Below, piece after piece: positions 32,001-45,918 of a stretch of 64,000 bases of DNA. The stretch is from Anas platyrhynchos (Eukaryota; Chordata; Aves; Anseriformes; Anatidae). A program made the translations under genes and the position numbers. Numbering within the stretch: position 1 is the stretch's first letter; each line of letters opens with the position of its first letter. Below the pieces are notes generated by a model. That model ran no database searches. It was not told the DNA's origin and saw only the letters and a program-made list of their open reading frames with translations. The stretch is from the NCBI RefSeq assembly GCF_047663525.1, contig NC_092591.1:46973501-47037500 (forward strand). Direction: 5' to 3'.

Positions 32001-35000
32001 AATTGAATATAAACTAAGAAACACAGAGTGTGTGTAGGAAAAACAGGAAGTGTTCTTTCAGTGTTCCAAAAGTACTCTTGTACTTCAATGACTGTAAAGT
32101 CAACTCTTTCCCATATACCTGTTTAGAAAAAAAAAAAAAAACACAAACAAAAACAAAGTAGAAAATCATTTAAAATACATGCCTCTAAAGTGGTAAAAAC
32201 TTCATCAGTTGGAACTTAACTTTTAATTACAGCTTTTTGGGGACAATGGCCAGAGACCTCCCCGTGTTGGCTTTATGCCTCTGGCATTCACTTTGATGAA
32301 TATGTCAAATACTGTAGCTGTGGGGACCTCAGCTGGTGTCATTCACTCTTTGTATCCTGCCAGCACAAGAGGCTGGGAAAGCCTGCCACTCCCACAGCTC
32401 TCTGAAGCATATCTGCAGGCCTGAAGACAAACTTGGACAAAATATTTGAAGTGTTTCTGAGCCCTGAGTAAAACACGTGGGAAAAAAAAAATAAAAAAAA
32501 TCCAAAGCCGACCAACAATGAAGCAAGGCCTGCCACTGTGAGAGAGAGCTCTCAAATGATACCATGTTATCCTTCCTGTGCACAGGAAGGCATACAAGGC
32601 AAGCTTCATTTTCTCCCACGCTCTGTCTCCTATTCCTGAACTCCATGTTGTTGATGATGGATTTAAAGCAGTTTGTATTCTGATTGCTGAAGTAGTCTGG
32701 GCTGGAGAGTTTGTTCTTTAACACCTAGTTCTAGTCAATCTAGTGATGGTGCTGACAGAAAAACATGGAATGAATGATACAACTGTGGAAAGAGAAATTG
32801 TAGAGGAAACATCTCCATTATTTGTGTCTTTATTTTTTCTCCTGATACCTACATATGGCTTTTTAAAGTTTCCTTCAAATGTTATCATTATGAGGAAAAT
32901 CTGTGCAGAATATCTTAAAAACAAATTCATCTTCTAGCAATTAACTAGTCTGTGGAAGAAGATAATAATTCTCTCATTTCATTTACTTCCAGCAGTGGGA
33001 ATAAAGGCACTCCTTGCCATTGCTTCACGTGAGATCATTTGTGATGATGTCACAACTCTACAGCCAGATTAGAGTTTATGATGGACTTGGTGTGTTCCTC
33101 TTTTTCCCCAAACAGAAGATGTCACAAACTACATTTTTGATTCCTTATATATTTTTTTTCCTCTTGGCTGTACTAGCATGGAGAACATTTATCCTGTGAT
33201 CAAAATTTGAGAAGGCGCAGGTAACTGTTTTTTCAGCTTTTAGGCTTTAGCAATTAATCTGTATTCCTCTTCTAAGGGAAGCTCGGAGATTGCCATGAAT
33301 CATATATCAGCAATGTTCCTGGGCACCATGCATTTTGATCCCATACAACAACAGAGCAAAGGAACAGAAACCATTTAACATGAAAGCAGGTATGGTTCAA
33401 ATGTTTCTAGCTTAGTTAGAACTCAGTTAAATATGTCAGATGAGCAAAAAGAAGGCCAAATTCTCCTAACCAATAGCCTCATAATTGCCATGCTAAATCT
33501 GTAGTTTGCAATTAAAGTTCAAACTGGATTTAGGCAAAATAAAGTTATTTGCTACTTGTTACATCACAACTCTATTAATTAAATAATTAGATTTTATTGT
33601 CAGATAAAGAATGAAAAATAAATATACTGTGTGTACCAGGAATCCATTAAGTACACGCTTTGACCTCTACTGGTAAGGAAGTAAAATAAAACTTGTATTT
33701 ATACAAATATTAAGAGCCAGGAACAGGAAGTCAGTAGTAATCGCATGTTTACATTGCACTTTAATGTGTGTGCATTTTAGAAAAGCTAGTCTCCAATTGA
33801 TGCTATTATAATGCATCTGCTAAGATAATACCTTTGAGCATATACTTTTGTTTACCCTTTACTTAATATATTTTGATCCTTTTTGTTTTTATACACATTT
33901 TGATTGACAAAAAAAAAAAAAGGTGCTCAGTTTGTTAAAGCTCTTTGAATGATGAAATCATGTTAGAAGAGATTTCACTTATATATGACTTATATCTGCT
34001 TCTGAAATCGAAACCTCTTTCCAGTTCTAAATAAAGGAAGTTATGGAGAGAATGAAGCAAAGCTAAGGATGTAAAAAGTGTAAAGGGATTACTGAAGGTA
34101 GTTTTCACGCATACAGCATCAAGAACAAATGCCAACATTGCAGTTTTTCTATGGCCATGAAAGCACTACCTAAGGAGAAAAGTAAAGAGAATGCATGCAT
34201 ACAAACATGAGCTCTTCTGCAGCAAGAATGAACAACTTACATCACTTTTATATATCTCTACTTTTGAATAGTAGAATGACAGATACATCAGCTGGCAACT
34301 TGCATCCCGATTACAGCTGTCTAATCCCCTGGTCCTGAGAGCTATGTTTCTGTCATGTCTGCTTCCACGACCCGATCATTTAATGTAGTAAGACTTCATT
34401 GCAGGGAGAGACTGGCAGCCATTTTGTGCTGGTATTCATGTAGATTAAGGATGTCAGCACCACATCCTCTCACAAAGATGTGCCAATTTCTGTTCTTATG
34501 TTTCACCTTAACACATGCAACAAATTCAGATGTAAAAGCTCTTTGTTTCTGTGTATGACGAAATGTAATCTATATGCTATTATCAGTCACACAGTTATAC
34601 TAAGAAGAGTTTTTCTCACGGGGAAGAAAGAACACAACTTAAAAATTCTGTGTAAATGCACATTCATTTTTCATATTCTGAGGTTCCTATAGCAGATCAA
34701 ACATAACAATGTAGGAAGAATCAGTTGGAAAGTGAGAACTAAATATCAAATTGTCTTGTCTTTGCAGTTTTCTTTCTCAGTTTTTGAACTGTGCACAATG
34801 TATTACTGAATTGCTACATTGTGCCATGAAGTTACATCTCTAATTCCTCAAACTTGTATTTACTCCCTTTCAGATCATGGGTGTCTCACACGCATATGTA
34901 CAGGCAACATGTAAAAAATATTTCAAGGAGCTTAGGTAGGATTTACTTAATTACAGTCCTTGCATTTGTGAGTATGACTACTCCCTTGCACTCTTTGTTA

Positions 35001-36939
35001 AAGTAACTGCTACACAACTAGTAGGTACTCTCAATGATTTGTTCTCAACCTATGTTAGTCCAGACTTGCTTTCCTTTCAGGTACATGCTCCACTACTTGA
35101 CTCAGAATCTCCAGTTTCTCATTGTTTTCAATGTAAGAGCAAGGAGCAGGAGGAATAACAAAAACATGCCTGTATGTTATATAACTGAAATACAATACAA
35201 ACAAAGCATCTGCCAAATGTGCTTTCTAAGGTGCAATATGCTGCTACTTCCCGAAGAAGTCAGATCATTTATTACTAAATGCATCTAAGATCTCATCTGC
35301 TTAAGATTTTTTTCCAAATAAACTAGATCACTTCAACTATTTTAACAAAGCTTAACATATTTTCCACCTGCTAAAACTTACTGTATTATATAAACAAACA
35401 TATGTATGCATGCACACATACACACTGCTCTTTTGGATTTTTCTGGCCAGCCCAAGAAACAGCACTGCAGTCAGATTTGATGACAGCCCTATATAGGACT
35501 GAAAACTTTGACCAATCCAAATGCTTAATGTGGCCCAACACATGTGAAAAAAAAAATAAAAAAATCAGAGGCAGATTTTGTTTCCCTGATGTATTTCTGG
35601 CATGATGTCCACAATTCTATTCGAGTTAACGTCACAGTTGTTCCAAGGCCTGTGGCTGCTAACCAGTATAAAATATACTTATCTTAGTTTCTCAATGAAC
35701 TATCAGTAGAGTACTTGCTTGTTGAGAGTATGTGGTATATGAGAACTTGAAATTGCCTGTGGGAAATCTGGCAAGTTGAACTGCTCCTGTATTTACATAT
35801 TTTTAATTAAACAAAACTAATACTCTCATGAGGAGTACTGGCAGCTGTTGAAGTCTGGGATAAAACTCCCAAGCTCTTTAAAGATATTATTCTGTAAGTC
35901 TGAAAAGCAGTGGAAAATTCGTATCTGAAAAGTACCAGAACATAAAGACCATTTTCAAAACAAAAGGGGAACTTAAGCATTTCTTTTATCATCTTTATCT
36001 ATCTTCCACACATTTCCCAGTAGAACCCATTTTATTTGTGCTTCATTGATCTTACCTCAACGTTTGCATATACTCTCAATTACTACGACGCCCCTCACTG
36101 TGTGTGGCGAAGTGGTGTCTATGTAAACATGAGAATTTAAAGAACTGTTATGTATTCTTTGCCCCCACTGTGGAAGCTTATGTTTCTGGTTACTTTGGGG
36201 TTTGGTAACCTCTAAGTTTTCAGTAAGCAGACAAGCAGACATTGTAAAGTGTATGTTCTATACAGAGACAGAAAAGGATGGGAAGACTGTTATGCTGTCT
36301 TCTCCTGCAAGAACCACAAATATATATGTAAGGGAATTTAATCCTTAGAGCATCCTTACTGACTTTTGTTAGGCTTCATATAGGGAGCTGGGCTTTGAAG
36401 GCACCTTTACTCTGAGGACTAAGTCAAATTCAGCTTCAAACAGCATATTCCATTTGTATGAATCACAAGTGCTCTATCATACCTTCTGCTACATCCCTTT
36501 CATGACTGTTTGACTTTATTCCTATAATGCATCAAGAAACAAAGTTACTCTTCAATCCTATTCTTTCACAAAGGCAAGAAAGATGTTTGTCATGTGGTTC
36601 TTGTCTAGAGCTGCTGTTTTACAAAGACCATGAAATGTAATAGAAACATTGAGGTCAAGGCCTTGCAGATAATACACAAGTAGCAGGCAGTCCTTCTCAC
36701 TGCCATATTAAATAGGTTCTTGGATAAGCTTATTCCTCCCATAGGCTTATTGAAAAGACTACCAACATTTGCCAGAAGAGCATTGCTAATAACTACAGCC
36801 TTTTTCCACAGCTTTCAAGAGACTTTTAGGAATATTCACTTCAGATAAGGCAGTCTGCTGAAGATAAGGACTAGGACATGCAACCAGATTTTGAATTGTA
36901 TGGGAAGACAGTACAGATAACAAAGGACTACCTAATACA

Positions 36940-36957
36940 GACACACACACACACACA
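36940..36957 (+). repeat. AC microsatellite
   Basis: Nine AC units followed by ATATATG. Confidence 0.95.
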
Positions 36958-37280
36958 TATATGTAAAACAAATGATATATTTGTAATAGATTGATGAGGA
37001 GGTGCTCTGCAGCATTGTGCATTGGCTGCCACTTTTCATGTACTAAAAACTTTATGTCCAGATATATTTATTCTTTCTCTGGAAGCAATGGGATAAGGAC
37101 ATGTTACTGTCTGGAAAGATGTTTAGTAGCCTTATACCGGATGAGATAAAGCCACCAGACTGCTGAAGGTACACTGCATGAAGGTTCTTTCCAATTTCAC
37201 AGATAAGAACAGTACACTTAGGACACTGCTTTCTATATTACTATATTGAATTGCATCACTGAGATTATAATTCCCAAGGT

Positions 37281-37281
<1 letters not shown>

Positions 37282-37311
<30 letters not shown>
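37282..37311 (+). repeat. T15A15 perfect palindrome
   Basis: Fifteen T directly followed by fifteen A, a 30-bp perfect inverted repeat with no spacer. Smaller versions occur near 26991-27009 (T10A9) and 45895-45918 (T18A6). Confidence 0.95.
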
Positions 37312-37312
<1 letters not shown>

Positions 37313-38859
37313 TACATGAAAATGACCATGATTGAAATTCTTGCAGGCAAGAATAAAAATCAAAAAGTATCTCAACAGTGACATAAACATAATTCATCTT
37401 ATCAGAATATCCTTAAGTGTTAGAGGCTTTGAAATACCAACTGCAATGCTCACCAATGCGTACAAATATAACAATTTAAGAATGGAAGTTAACTTCACAA
37501 TACTTCTTGTCAGTAAAGATATGCAGTCCTGTTCCTTCCATACTGCCTTTCTACATATTGAATCCATTTTGAAGCATATTAGATTTCGACCAGTCATGTG
37601 TTCAATTTAACCAAAAAAATGTTCAGTCACAGATACTGTAAAAGAGTGAAGGAAGAAAATCTCTCACTAGACTATGTACTGTTATGTATCATCATTTAAA
37701 ATGTCCACTTTATTCAGGAACAGTAATTAAGACAGCTCCCAGACTATCTTTAACAGAATTAGAAACAGGAAAAATAACGAGGTAAGACTTTCCAGATTTG
37801 ATAACAATGATGATCCACATAAAGACAGTACCTTACCTTGAGGTGGCTAAAGATTGATGTACAGTTGAATGCCTCAATGAACTAGGGATCCTTTGTTTGA
37901 TCACCCATACAAAATGATACTGTACCCAAGCGTAGCAACAAAAAAGCAAAATGATAGCACAAGAACTCTGGGAAATTACACAAGTTATTAGCGAGCTGGT
38001 TGGAAGCATCTGTGACTTGTGACCTTAACAAATAACTGCTGCTTTTGCCAGGATCAAGTGTCCAAATATGCCAACAACTTACTTTTAGTAAAGACATTCA
38101 TGAAATCACAAGTTGGAGATATATCTCCAAAACAGAGTTTTCTTCTTTATTTTTTTAAAAAAATTTGGAAATTGCTTCTCATGGGGCACTCAAAACTTCA
38201 GTGTCATACCGTGCTTTGTTGATATCTTCACATTGATATCATCTGAGAATGAAATTGCTGAACATCATCAGAAAGTTCTTGAAACATATGACACTCACCT
38301 GCGAGTAGATCCGGTAAACTCAGTTTGTAATGTCCTGAAGTCAAAATCCTAGCATTAAGTTCAAACGTTTTTTGTGTTTCTCTATTTTTATCACAATTTC
38401 CTACTTCAAATTACAGAAGTTGGTGAAGTTCTCCCCTGCCTCTTTGACACTAGAGTTCCATGGATATCAATGCAAAAATAGGCAGAAGCATTCAAAAACA
38501 TCAAAAACTGACTGAGATATGGTTCTACTCTTTCTAGTATGACAATCCAAGATCTTTAGTGATTATCTGTGACAATTTGACATTGGAGCTGCTCTCAGTC
38601 TCTCCTAACTAGATAAGCCTGATGTACTTAAATCTTACTAACCAAGAACACTGATGTGAACTGAACAAAAATACTAAAATAAAACAAATATTGTAACTGT
38701 GGTTCTGGGAGCTTGTTTGAAGTTAGTGTGGAGTGAAATACAGTGTTAAAGAGTAAATTTCTTTCTCCCCAAGGCCTACTCAGCTCTTCCAGTTGTGTCT
38801 TTATGCTATAGAACATTATACGAAATATATGTACTCCATTGCATGCTTGCTTACAAGCC

Positions 38860-38882
38860 ATAAATAAATAAATAAATAAATA
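38860..38882 (+). repeat. ATAA tetranucleotide microsatellite
   Basis: About five to six ATAA units. Confidence 0.95.
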
Positions 38883-39341
38883 TAATCAGTCATGAACGTA
38901 TCGGATTGACTCCTGTGACATATTCAAGCAGACTCAACTCTTGAAAATTACTCAATTTCAAAAAGTACAGTAGGCTCATGCAGGTGTGAAGGGGTGCCTG
39001 ATTAAGAAAACATCTGGTGAATTCAAAATAATTTAACCCATAAACTCATAATGAAGTACCTTTACCACAAGCTATCCTCAAATAGGGTGGCTAATCACTT
39101 AAACTATGTTAAAAGCACCACATCCAAACATGATGCAAATTAAAGTTTCTAGCCAGAAGTTATGCCTGCCAAGTCAGAACTACTGCAAGCACAGAGGAAG
39201 TGATAAACAACAAAATAACTTTCCAAGATACTGTGTATGAGTCACTTATTTTTCAGTATTCCTCTGGAAAATGATCCAAATCCTCATCACGTAAGAAAGA
39301 CTTCTATCGATTCTAAACAATTCATAGGCCCCTTCTAACAG

Positions 39342-39361
39342 AAAAAAAAAAAAAAAAAAAA
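39342..39361 (+). repeat. Poly-A tract (A20)
   Basis: Twenty A followed by GAAACAAACAACAAAAACC, an A-rich low-complexity tail. Confidence 0.95.
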
Positions 39362-39469
39362 GAAACAAACAACAAAAACCCCCAAACTTCCTGATATTCC
39401 TAGAATTTTACTTGTCATAACTTAGATTTTAGCATCTTTTCAAAAATCCTTTAGCTATGGTTAGTGACT

Positions 39470-40883
39470 CACAGGGCGGTGTGTTTGGTAACAGCAGTGC
39501 CTTCACCTCATGGGCTCTGGGACTTAACCAGCACCAGCTGCGTCTGAGCTGCCGATGTTGTGAGCAGGCTGTGGGACTGCCATTGTGACTTCCTCATTAA
39601 AACCAAGTTTTCCTGAAAAAAAAAAATGAAAAAAAAAGTGACTAGAAAAATTACAATATTAAATGGGGAGGCTCCAGATGTTTTTGATTAAAAAGAATGG
39701 AGAGGATTGCAACAAATCCTCACTCACAGCATCCTCACGGCCCAGCCTTTCTCCCTGAGGCACATTTTCCCCCCAGGAAACCTTCTTGGCCTCTGCTGCC
39801 CTCTGTGCAGTTGCCTCTGTGCTCCCAAGTTTCTCCCCTCTGAGGCTCAGGGGTTATTTTTGCTTCCTACTCTTCCCAACAGTCACCCTAAGCCTTGCAC
39901 TAGGGGCTTCCTCACAGCACAGGAGCATTCTAGACCCTTCCACAACCCAACACATGCCTGGTTTCCCTCAGGGAAAGCCCCACCCCTTCCTGAGGATCAT
40001 AGCTGCCTTGAGGAAGCCAGCCAGCCTCTTTTAGGGCTGCATACTATAAAATTCAGGATAAATGGCAGACAAGTGCATAAAATTTGTACTGTTCCATGTA
40101 GTTTGAAAAAACTGATTGGGGGTGATGATGGACCGAAATGGTTTGCCAGAGGCATTGTGTGACTTTTTGCTTCACCTGCAAATACCACAGGGGTCCCTGA
40201 CAGCATATCTCAGTAGGGAAACATGCTAAGGTTAGCCTTAAAATCTGCCTCTTGTTTTTGTATGCTGAGAGGATTAATGTTTTGTCAGAGGATGGGGAGC
40301 TGTCTCAATGTGACTTTGCTTCAAGCAGTCCCTGAGGGAAGTTCCTGGCCTCTGAAGGGCAAGCGAGGTGCTCCCCTGAGAAGTGACCATGCTCTGAGCC
40401 CCCTCCTTTCAGCGGCAGCTCACTGGCATATCCCACAAGTGGCTATTCTGCAGTCAGTGGTCATCATTTCATCTATAATGCCTGTCTGAGCTCCTTGAAG
40501 CCATCACTCAGAGGGAACACTTGCTGTGATTCAAGTAGTCTGCAGTGTCACTGAGCATACCCTGGCTGGCTGCTTAAGCAAAGGTAGGAATGGCACATAA
40601 CCATTGGGCAAGATCATAGTTTGTCTAAAATGTCTAAATTTGGTTAAAAAAATGTCCATCTGTGATGCCTGTGTGAGCTGGTGGAAGTTTGTTACAGGCC
40701 TGGGTTTATTTTCTTAGCCACAGCGCGTTGCCACTGCTGTTACACTTCTGTTTGTTTTGCACCTCAAGTGCAGCAACCTGACTGATTTTAACACCGAATT
40801 TTACTCCTGTGGTTTTAAAATCAGTTCTGAACTCAGTGAATATTTAGATATCTCAAAAAAAAAAAAAAAAAAAAAAAAAAAAA
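39470..40883 (+). other. GC-richer block ending in A29, possible retroposed sequence
   Basis: From about 39.47 kb base composition rises above the AT-rich surroundings. The block ends in an uninterrupted A29 tract at 40855-40883. A frame of 151 codons (39707-40162) is open on the plus strand but matches no family I recognise. The last 40 bp before the A tract show no AATAAA, and I could not confirm target-site duplications. It may be a processed RNA copy, a truncated repeat, or chance. Confidence 0.3.
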
Positions 40884-42063
40884 GCCAATAAACTTGGTAA
40901 ACATTAAGTGTCTCCTGATAGAAAATAAATTCTGACATCTATCAAAGGTTTAGTTGTATTTACAGCTGTATTTCCATAATTTCAAGGACAGTACATCCTT
41001 CTTGTGAACAAAAACCCCACCCAGCCACATTTGTTCAGTTTGATTTGACCCTAAAGCTTCTTTATTGGTAGCTTGCAATTATGAAGCTTTTTATTGCAAT
41101 GCATATAGATATAGAGAGTCAAACAGAATTCAGTAATGGGATTGATGTAGTCTATTTTGATTATTAAAGTATTAATTATCATTTTCCTTAAGTTCTTTGC
41201 TGTAATTTGTTCAAGAGTATGTATGTTTTGCTTTAAAATCAACTTACCTGGGATATATCAAGAAGTAGCATCTTTTTGGTGTAATTTATATTAAGCACAT
41301 TAAGAATGTATGTTCTCTTGAGCTCTAGGCAAAGAGCAGAAAAATAAAAAATAGAAATTTTAAAACTGTTTTTCATTTTGTAGACCAGTCTTTATTTATT
41401 TTTCTTTTCTTCCTCCTTCTCTTAGCTATAAGTATTGTTGCTTTAAATCTGTGGGGGACAACATGTACTTTGCTATGTCTGGACTTCAGGATTCTGAGTA
41501 TGATAACAATCTCCAGTGTCACCTTTATATCAAGGACTCCAATAAAATTTTTAATGTTTGCTCTTAACCGCATTTCCAGGACTTCAATTCCGCAATCAAT
41601 GTACGATATGTTTACATACTACTAGTACTCAGTGAGTCACTGTATTGTATTTGCATTCAGTGATGATGTTAATAATGCCAGATTGTAATGTCTCTGCAAG
41701 TTCCATTTGGTTCTTTAATTTTTTTATTGTTATTATTATTTATCTCATCTTGTATGTATTGTGTCTGAAGAAACTTCCTGGATGCTTCTATAGTTTTGTT
41801 AGAAGTAGTAAATTGAGACCTCTAAAGCAGAGCAAATGTGGAGAAAACATCTGCGTGCCATGTTTTGGTACTACTCCTTTTGGGGCAGTTGCTGCTTATA
41901 GGAGAGCTTTCAGAGTAAGGCACTGCCTACCTGAGATAAGAACCAAGTAAAGTTGTTGTTCTCTTTAGCACTTTTAATAAATCTTGCTGGTTAATTTGTG
42001 CTTTCTGGATCCAAGCAGGTTCTGTGATTTTATTTAAAAATAAGTGGGGAAAGAAAGACTGTC

Positions 42064-42090
42064 ATTATATATATATATACTATATATACA
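42064..42090 (+). repeat. TA microsatellite
   Basis: Alternating TA with one ACTATAT interruption. Confidence 0.9.
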
Positions 42091-42471
42091 CTTTATCGGG
42101 CATTATCTAGGCAACTATTTATTTTTTTCATTAAAGAGGCTATGTGGTTGGACTTAACTAGTATGAGATTTATGAGGATGGGAACTCTTTTCCTACAGCA
42201 CAACAGTAATTTATATACAGGGGCCATTCTCTGTCAGTGGGATTAAAAAAAAAACAAACTTTTTTGCTGTGAGAGTGATCTTTTAATATTTCTCACATAA
42301 AGTGTCATCCACATATGTCTTATTGAATAATCTTAAACGATCTTCAAAGTTTGGGATCTGTTTTGAGTTTCAGTTTAGTGTGTCATTCATTCCTGGTTTC
42401 ATATCTTTCACTTTATTTCCTTCCTACTACAAGGGTTAGAAGTAATGCTAGCAGGTGTATAAAAACATCTA

Positions 42472-42875
42472 AAAATCACAGAACAGTTGAGGTGGAAAGA
42501 GAAGTCTGGGGATCATCTGGTCCAACCCCTGCTCAAGCAGGGCCACTCAGAGCTGGTTGCCCAGGACTCATGGTCAACTTGGTGTCCACCATGACCGCCA
42601 GGTGTCTTCCTGCAGAGCTGCTTTCCAGCTGGGTGCCCCCCAGAATGTGTTGGTGCCTGGTGTTGTTCCTCCCCGAGTTCAAGACTCTGCACTTCTCCTC
42701 TTGAACTTGGTGAGGTTCCTGTCTGCCTCCTTCTCTAGATTATGTGTCAGAGTTGCTCTGGATGGCAGCACGACTCTCTGGTGCATCAACCAGTCCTCTC
42801 AGTTTTGTGTCATCTGCAGCCTTGCTGAGGGTACGCTCTGCCCCATCATCTATACTATTAACGAAGATATTAAAC
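42472..42875 (-). mobile_element. CR1 LINE fragment
   Basis: It begins AAATCACAGAACAGTTGAGG (CR1 3' end in reverse), then jumps to the ORF2 C-terminal region (CTTGGTGTCCACCATGACCG, GTTCAAGACTCTGCACTTCTC, GTGAGGTTCCTGTC) and on to CATCTGCAGCCTTGCTGAGG. The middle of the 3' region is missing, so the copy carries an internal deletion. Confidence 0.88.
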
Positions 42876-45800
42876 TGAATTCCCTGGAAACTGCTGTCAG
42901 GCAAAGCACTGAACACTCTCCTTATATATTAAGTATTCTTGTTAGGTTTAATTGTTCAAAGTTATTTTGATTTGTTTTTATAATTCCAAACAATTGTCTC
43001 TGTATTTTTTAGTAAGTACAGCAGGGGTAGTTCTTTAAAAAGAATTATTACTGTTGGTTGTTCAAATACTTAAAAACTAATTTTATTTTATTTTCTCTAA
43101 TGATCTTTTCTTCTGGCTGTCTGAGGTCATGACTTCTGGCCTAGATCCCAGCAGTCCACCCTCAGCTCTCTTTTATCCTCATCCCTTTTTTGTGCCAAGG
43201 CTTCCGTTATTCTGCACCATACAAAAATGTTAGACACACCGCTACCTCCTACTGCCCAGATGCCAGACAGAAGAAAGGACTGCAGTCAGTGGGATGCTAC
43301 CGATTAGAAAAAAGTTGATGTCTCTAGGGCAAGGCAGACAAACTGTCACAGCAGTCAGAGATGCTAGGCAGCATTCTGCAGAAGGTCCAGACCTAGTGAT
43401 CATCGGCAGAGCTTGGTCTAAATTCCCTGCTCTAAAATCACATGATTCAGATGCCATTTCCATTTTAATGCAGACTGTTTCTGCAAGGGCTAAAATGACT
43501 TGATACTAATTTGCAAGATTTGGTTTATCTGCCTTCCCCTGAGCTGCACAGCAAGGTGACTTCTCCTTTAGGGTAGGATGTTATCATTTAATCTCTTCTG
43601 TTCCCTGCTTTCATTACTAACTCCCACTGCCACCCACCCTGCTTCTTTACACATCCTTAGCAGTGTTTAATTAACACTGATCTGCCAGGCATTAAGAAAC
43701 TTTCTTGGTTTTGTGTGCTCACCAAAAGATGAGGATAGCAGAAGCAAAGACAGCACTAAAAGCACATATTGTTTTACTGTTAGTTTGACTGCTAAGAGCT
43801 TATGGCAGGACCCTATGTTTCCCAGGGTACCCATCACAGCCATTTGCCAACAAAAACTGACTGACTCCTTCTTTGCACCAGTCTGTCATACAGAAAACTA
43901 GATACAGGCTTACCATTGTTTTATTCACTTTGAGGACCTGTCATCCTGGATGACTGACTGCTTTAACACCAAAAGCAAAGCCTGATATAACAGCCATCTT
44001 CTTCCAGTGCCCTGTTTCTTTGCTGTTAATGCAATCCATGTGGTTTCTGTGTTGTCTCTGCTGCGTAGGCCTTTGTGTAATTTGTGTGGGCACCACAGAT
44101 CTGCAGCCTGAGAACAACAACTGTTCCTGACAACAACTTTATGCTGCATCTTCATATGTGGTAACAACTGAGGAAATGTTTGTCATTTTGAGATTTGTGC
44201 CTTTCAAGACAAGGAGGATTGGCAGCCATTCTGAATAACAACATTTATCGTAGTCCCAAAGCCTGTTAGAATGGTAGCCCGCTATCATGTTTCTTTGGGG
44301 TCAGTTTATAACAAAAGGTTGGCGTCATCAGTGTACTGCACAGTTTATAAACATGTACAAATGTGATTGCTAGGATGGAAAGAAACAAAATTGGTTTGCA
44401 CTGCATCCTCTGAACATCCCCTCAGAAGAGTATGTAATACTGTACAGCTGCATCTTTTCTTGAAAAGAAATCTCTAAAATTGCAGGAGTAAGTGATCTAT
44501 TATGCTAAACAAAGAAGCAATTTGGAAAAAATTAATCCTTTCATTAGGCACAGCAAGCACTTACAATGCAAAGGAGGAGGATATATTTTTACTGTTCTGG
44601 TTTATTGGGTACAAGATAAATAGGTAATTAAAATGGTACTTAGTGATACTTCAGTTGCACATTAGTTCATGTGTTTGGGGGTCTTCATTTCTGCATGAAA
44701 GGCTTGGGCAGGACTTTCACTTGCCAAGCAGCCTAGGAGAGGAGCGTCATTCTGTGTCATGCTAATTCATAGGAAAATGCTGTCTTCAGAAATTCGGGGT
44801 GGAAATATGTACATGGCCTCTAATCATGTTTTTCTGTGAGCAGAAGTCAAAATGATTTGATAAATGGCTTCTTGCAGCCAATAATATAGCAAAATTTCCC
44901 TTGTCTGGCTATAGGCAAAAGTTTTCCAGTTTCTCCTGGTGTGGGTCCGGAAATCCGTTTTATCATGGAGAGAATCCGTGTGCCTTGGCAGGTCTGCAGT
45001 TCAAACTTGATCGCCCACCCAGAACTCCCTATTGAAATCCTCCAGGAGACTTGGCTGCTTCTGCATGCACTCTACTGTCCCTTAATTGATTAATATTGCT
45101 TCATTTATAACATTCTGTAGGCAGAGGTGACATTTGTATGGTTACGTTTGGATGGTGTTTGAAATATTGCTGAGTACAGAATGGCTATCACATTTGACAG
45201 CACAGTTAAAGCACTACCTGTATTTTATATGCAATTGTGAAAAGTGATTTGGGGATTTCTGAGTCTGAAAGCCAAAAAATTCTTTCTTCAGTCTGTGTAC
45301 AAATTAATTATTTGGGGGGGGAGGACGGAGGAGGAGGGGTGTTTTGCAAGTTTTCACGTTTATCTTTGAAAGTAACAGGCAGAAAATGGACCTGGCATAT
45401 GTTAGACAAGCTCTACTGCTTCGTAGGAGTCATTCCCTGGATTATCACAGGTTTAGCATAATGACATTTATCGACCTGTAAATATATGTTTATGCATATG
45501 AACATATTGCAGTTGTTGATGGAAGAACTGCAGAAACGTCACTGGCACTTTCCTGATAAGTAGTAAGCAATAGGTTGCTGTATACTTTACTGGCAGGTGA
45601 AGAGCAGCTGTGCCTTGTGATAAGTGTTTGGATTGTTTTGAATTCTTGCTTGTACGTGAACAAGGAAGTTTTTTGTAGAAATCTCACCATCAAATCATTG
45701 AATTTGCCTTCAGAGAATTTACATTCTTTAATTTAAATTTATTCGGTATTAATAAATATCAGAAAAAGAAACAAATAGCTTTTTGTTTGTTTGTTTTTAA

Positions 45801-45894
45801 GAAAAGCAAAGACAATTTAAGTGAAAATTATATTAAAAAAGATATTTAGTGTGCTCTATTATTATGACTTCTAAATATTGCTATGTTTACTTGC

Positions 45895-45918
45895 TTTTTT
45901 TTTTTTTTTTTTAAAAAA
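45895..45918 (+). repeat. T18A6 tract
   Basis: Poly-T followed directly by A6, resembling the T15A15 tract at 37.3 kb; both are followed by GTAC. Confidence 0.9.

Larger units (their letters stand above)
28600..39460. other. Upstream intergenic DNA, no gene found
   Basis: AT-rich, with poly-A/T runs, a CAGG-rich patch near 31345-31375 and microsatellites. All open frames are short and lack recognised domains or paired splice sites with homology. I checked in particular for plus-strand mucin D-domain exons, expected if MUC2 lay here, and saw none. Confidence 0.6.

Noticed and set aside
32329-32724. 131-codon minus-strand frame with a hydrophobic Phe-rich segment
   Set aside because: The hydrophobic segment is translation of an A/T-rich tract (GGGAAAAAAAAAATAAAAAA on the plus strand). 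No homology or splice support.
42351-42970. Plus-strand frames of 117 and 137 codons
   Set aside because: Both run antisense through a CR1 fragment.
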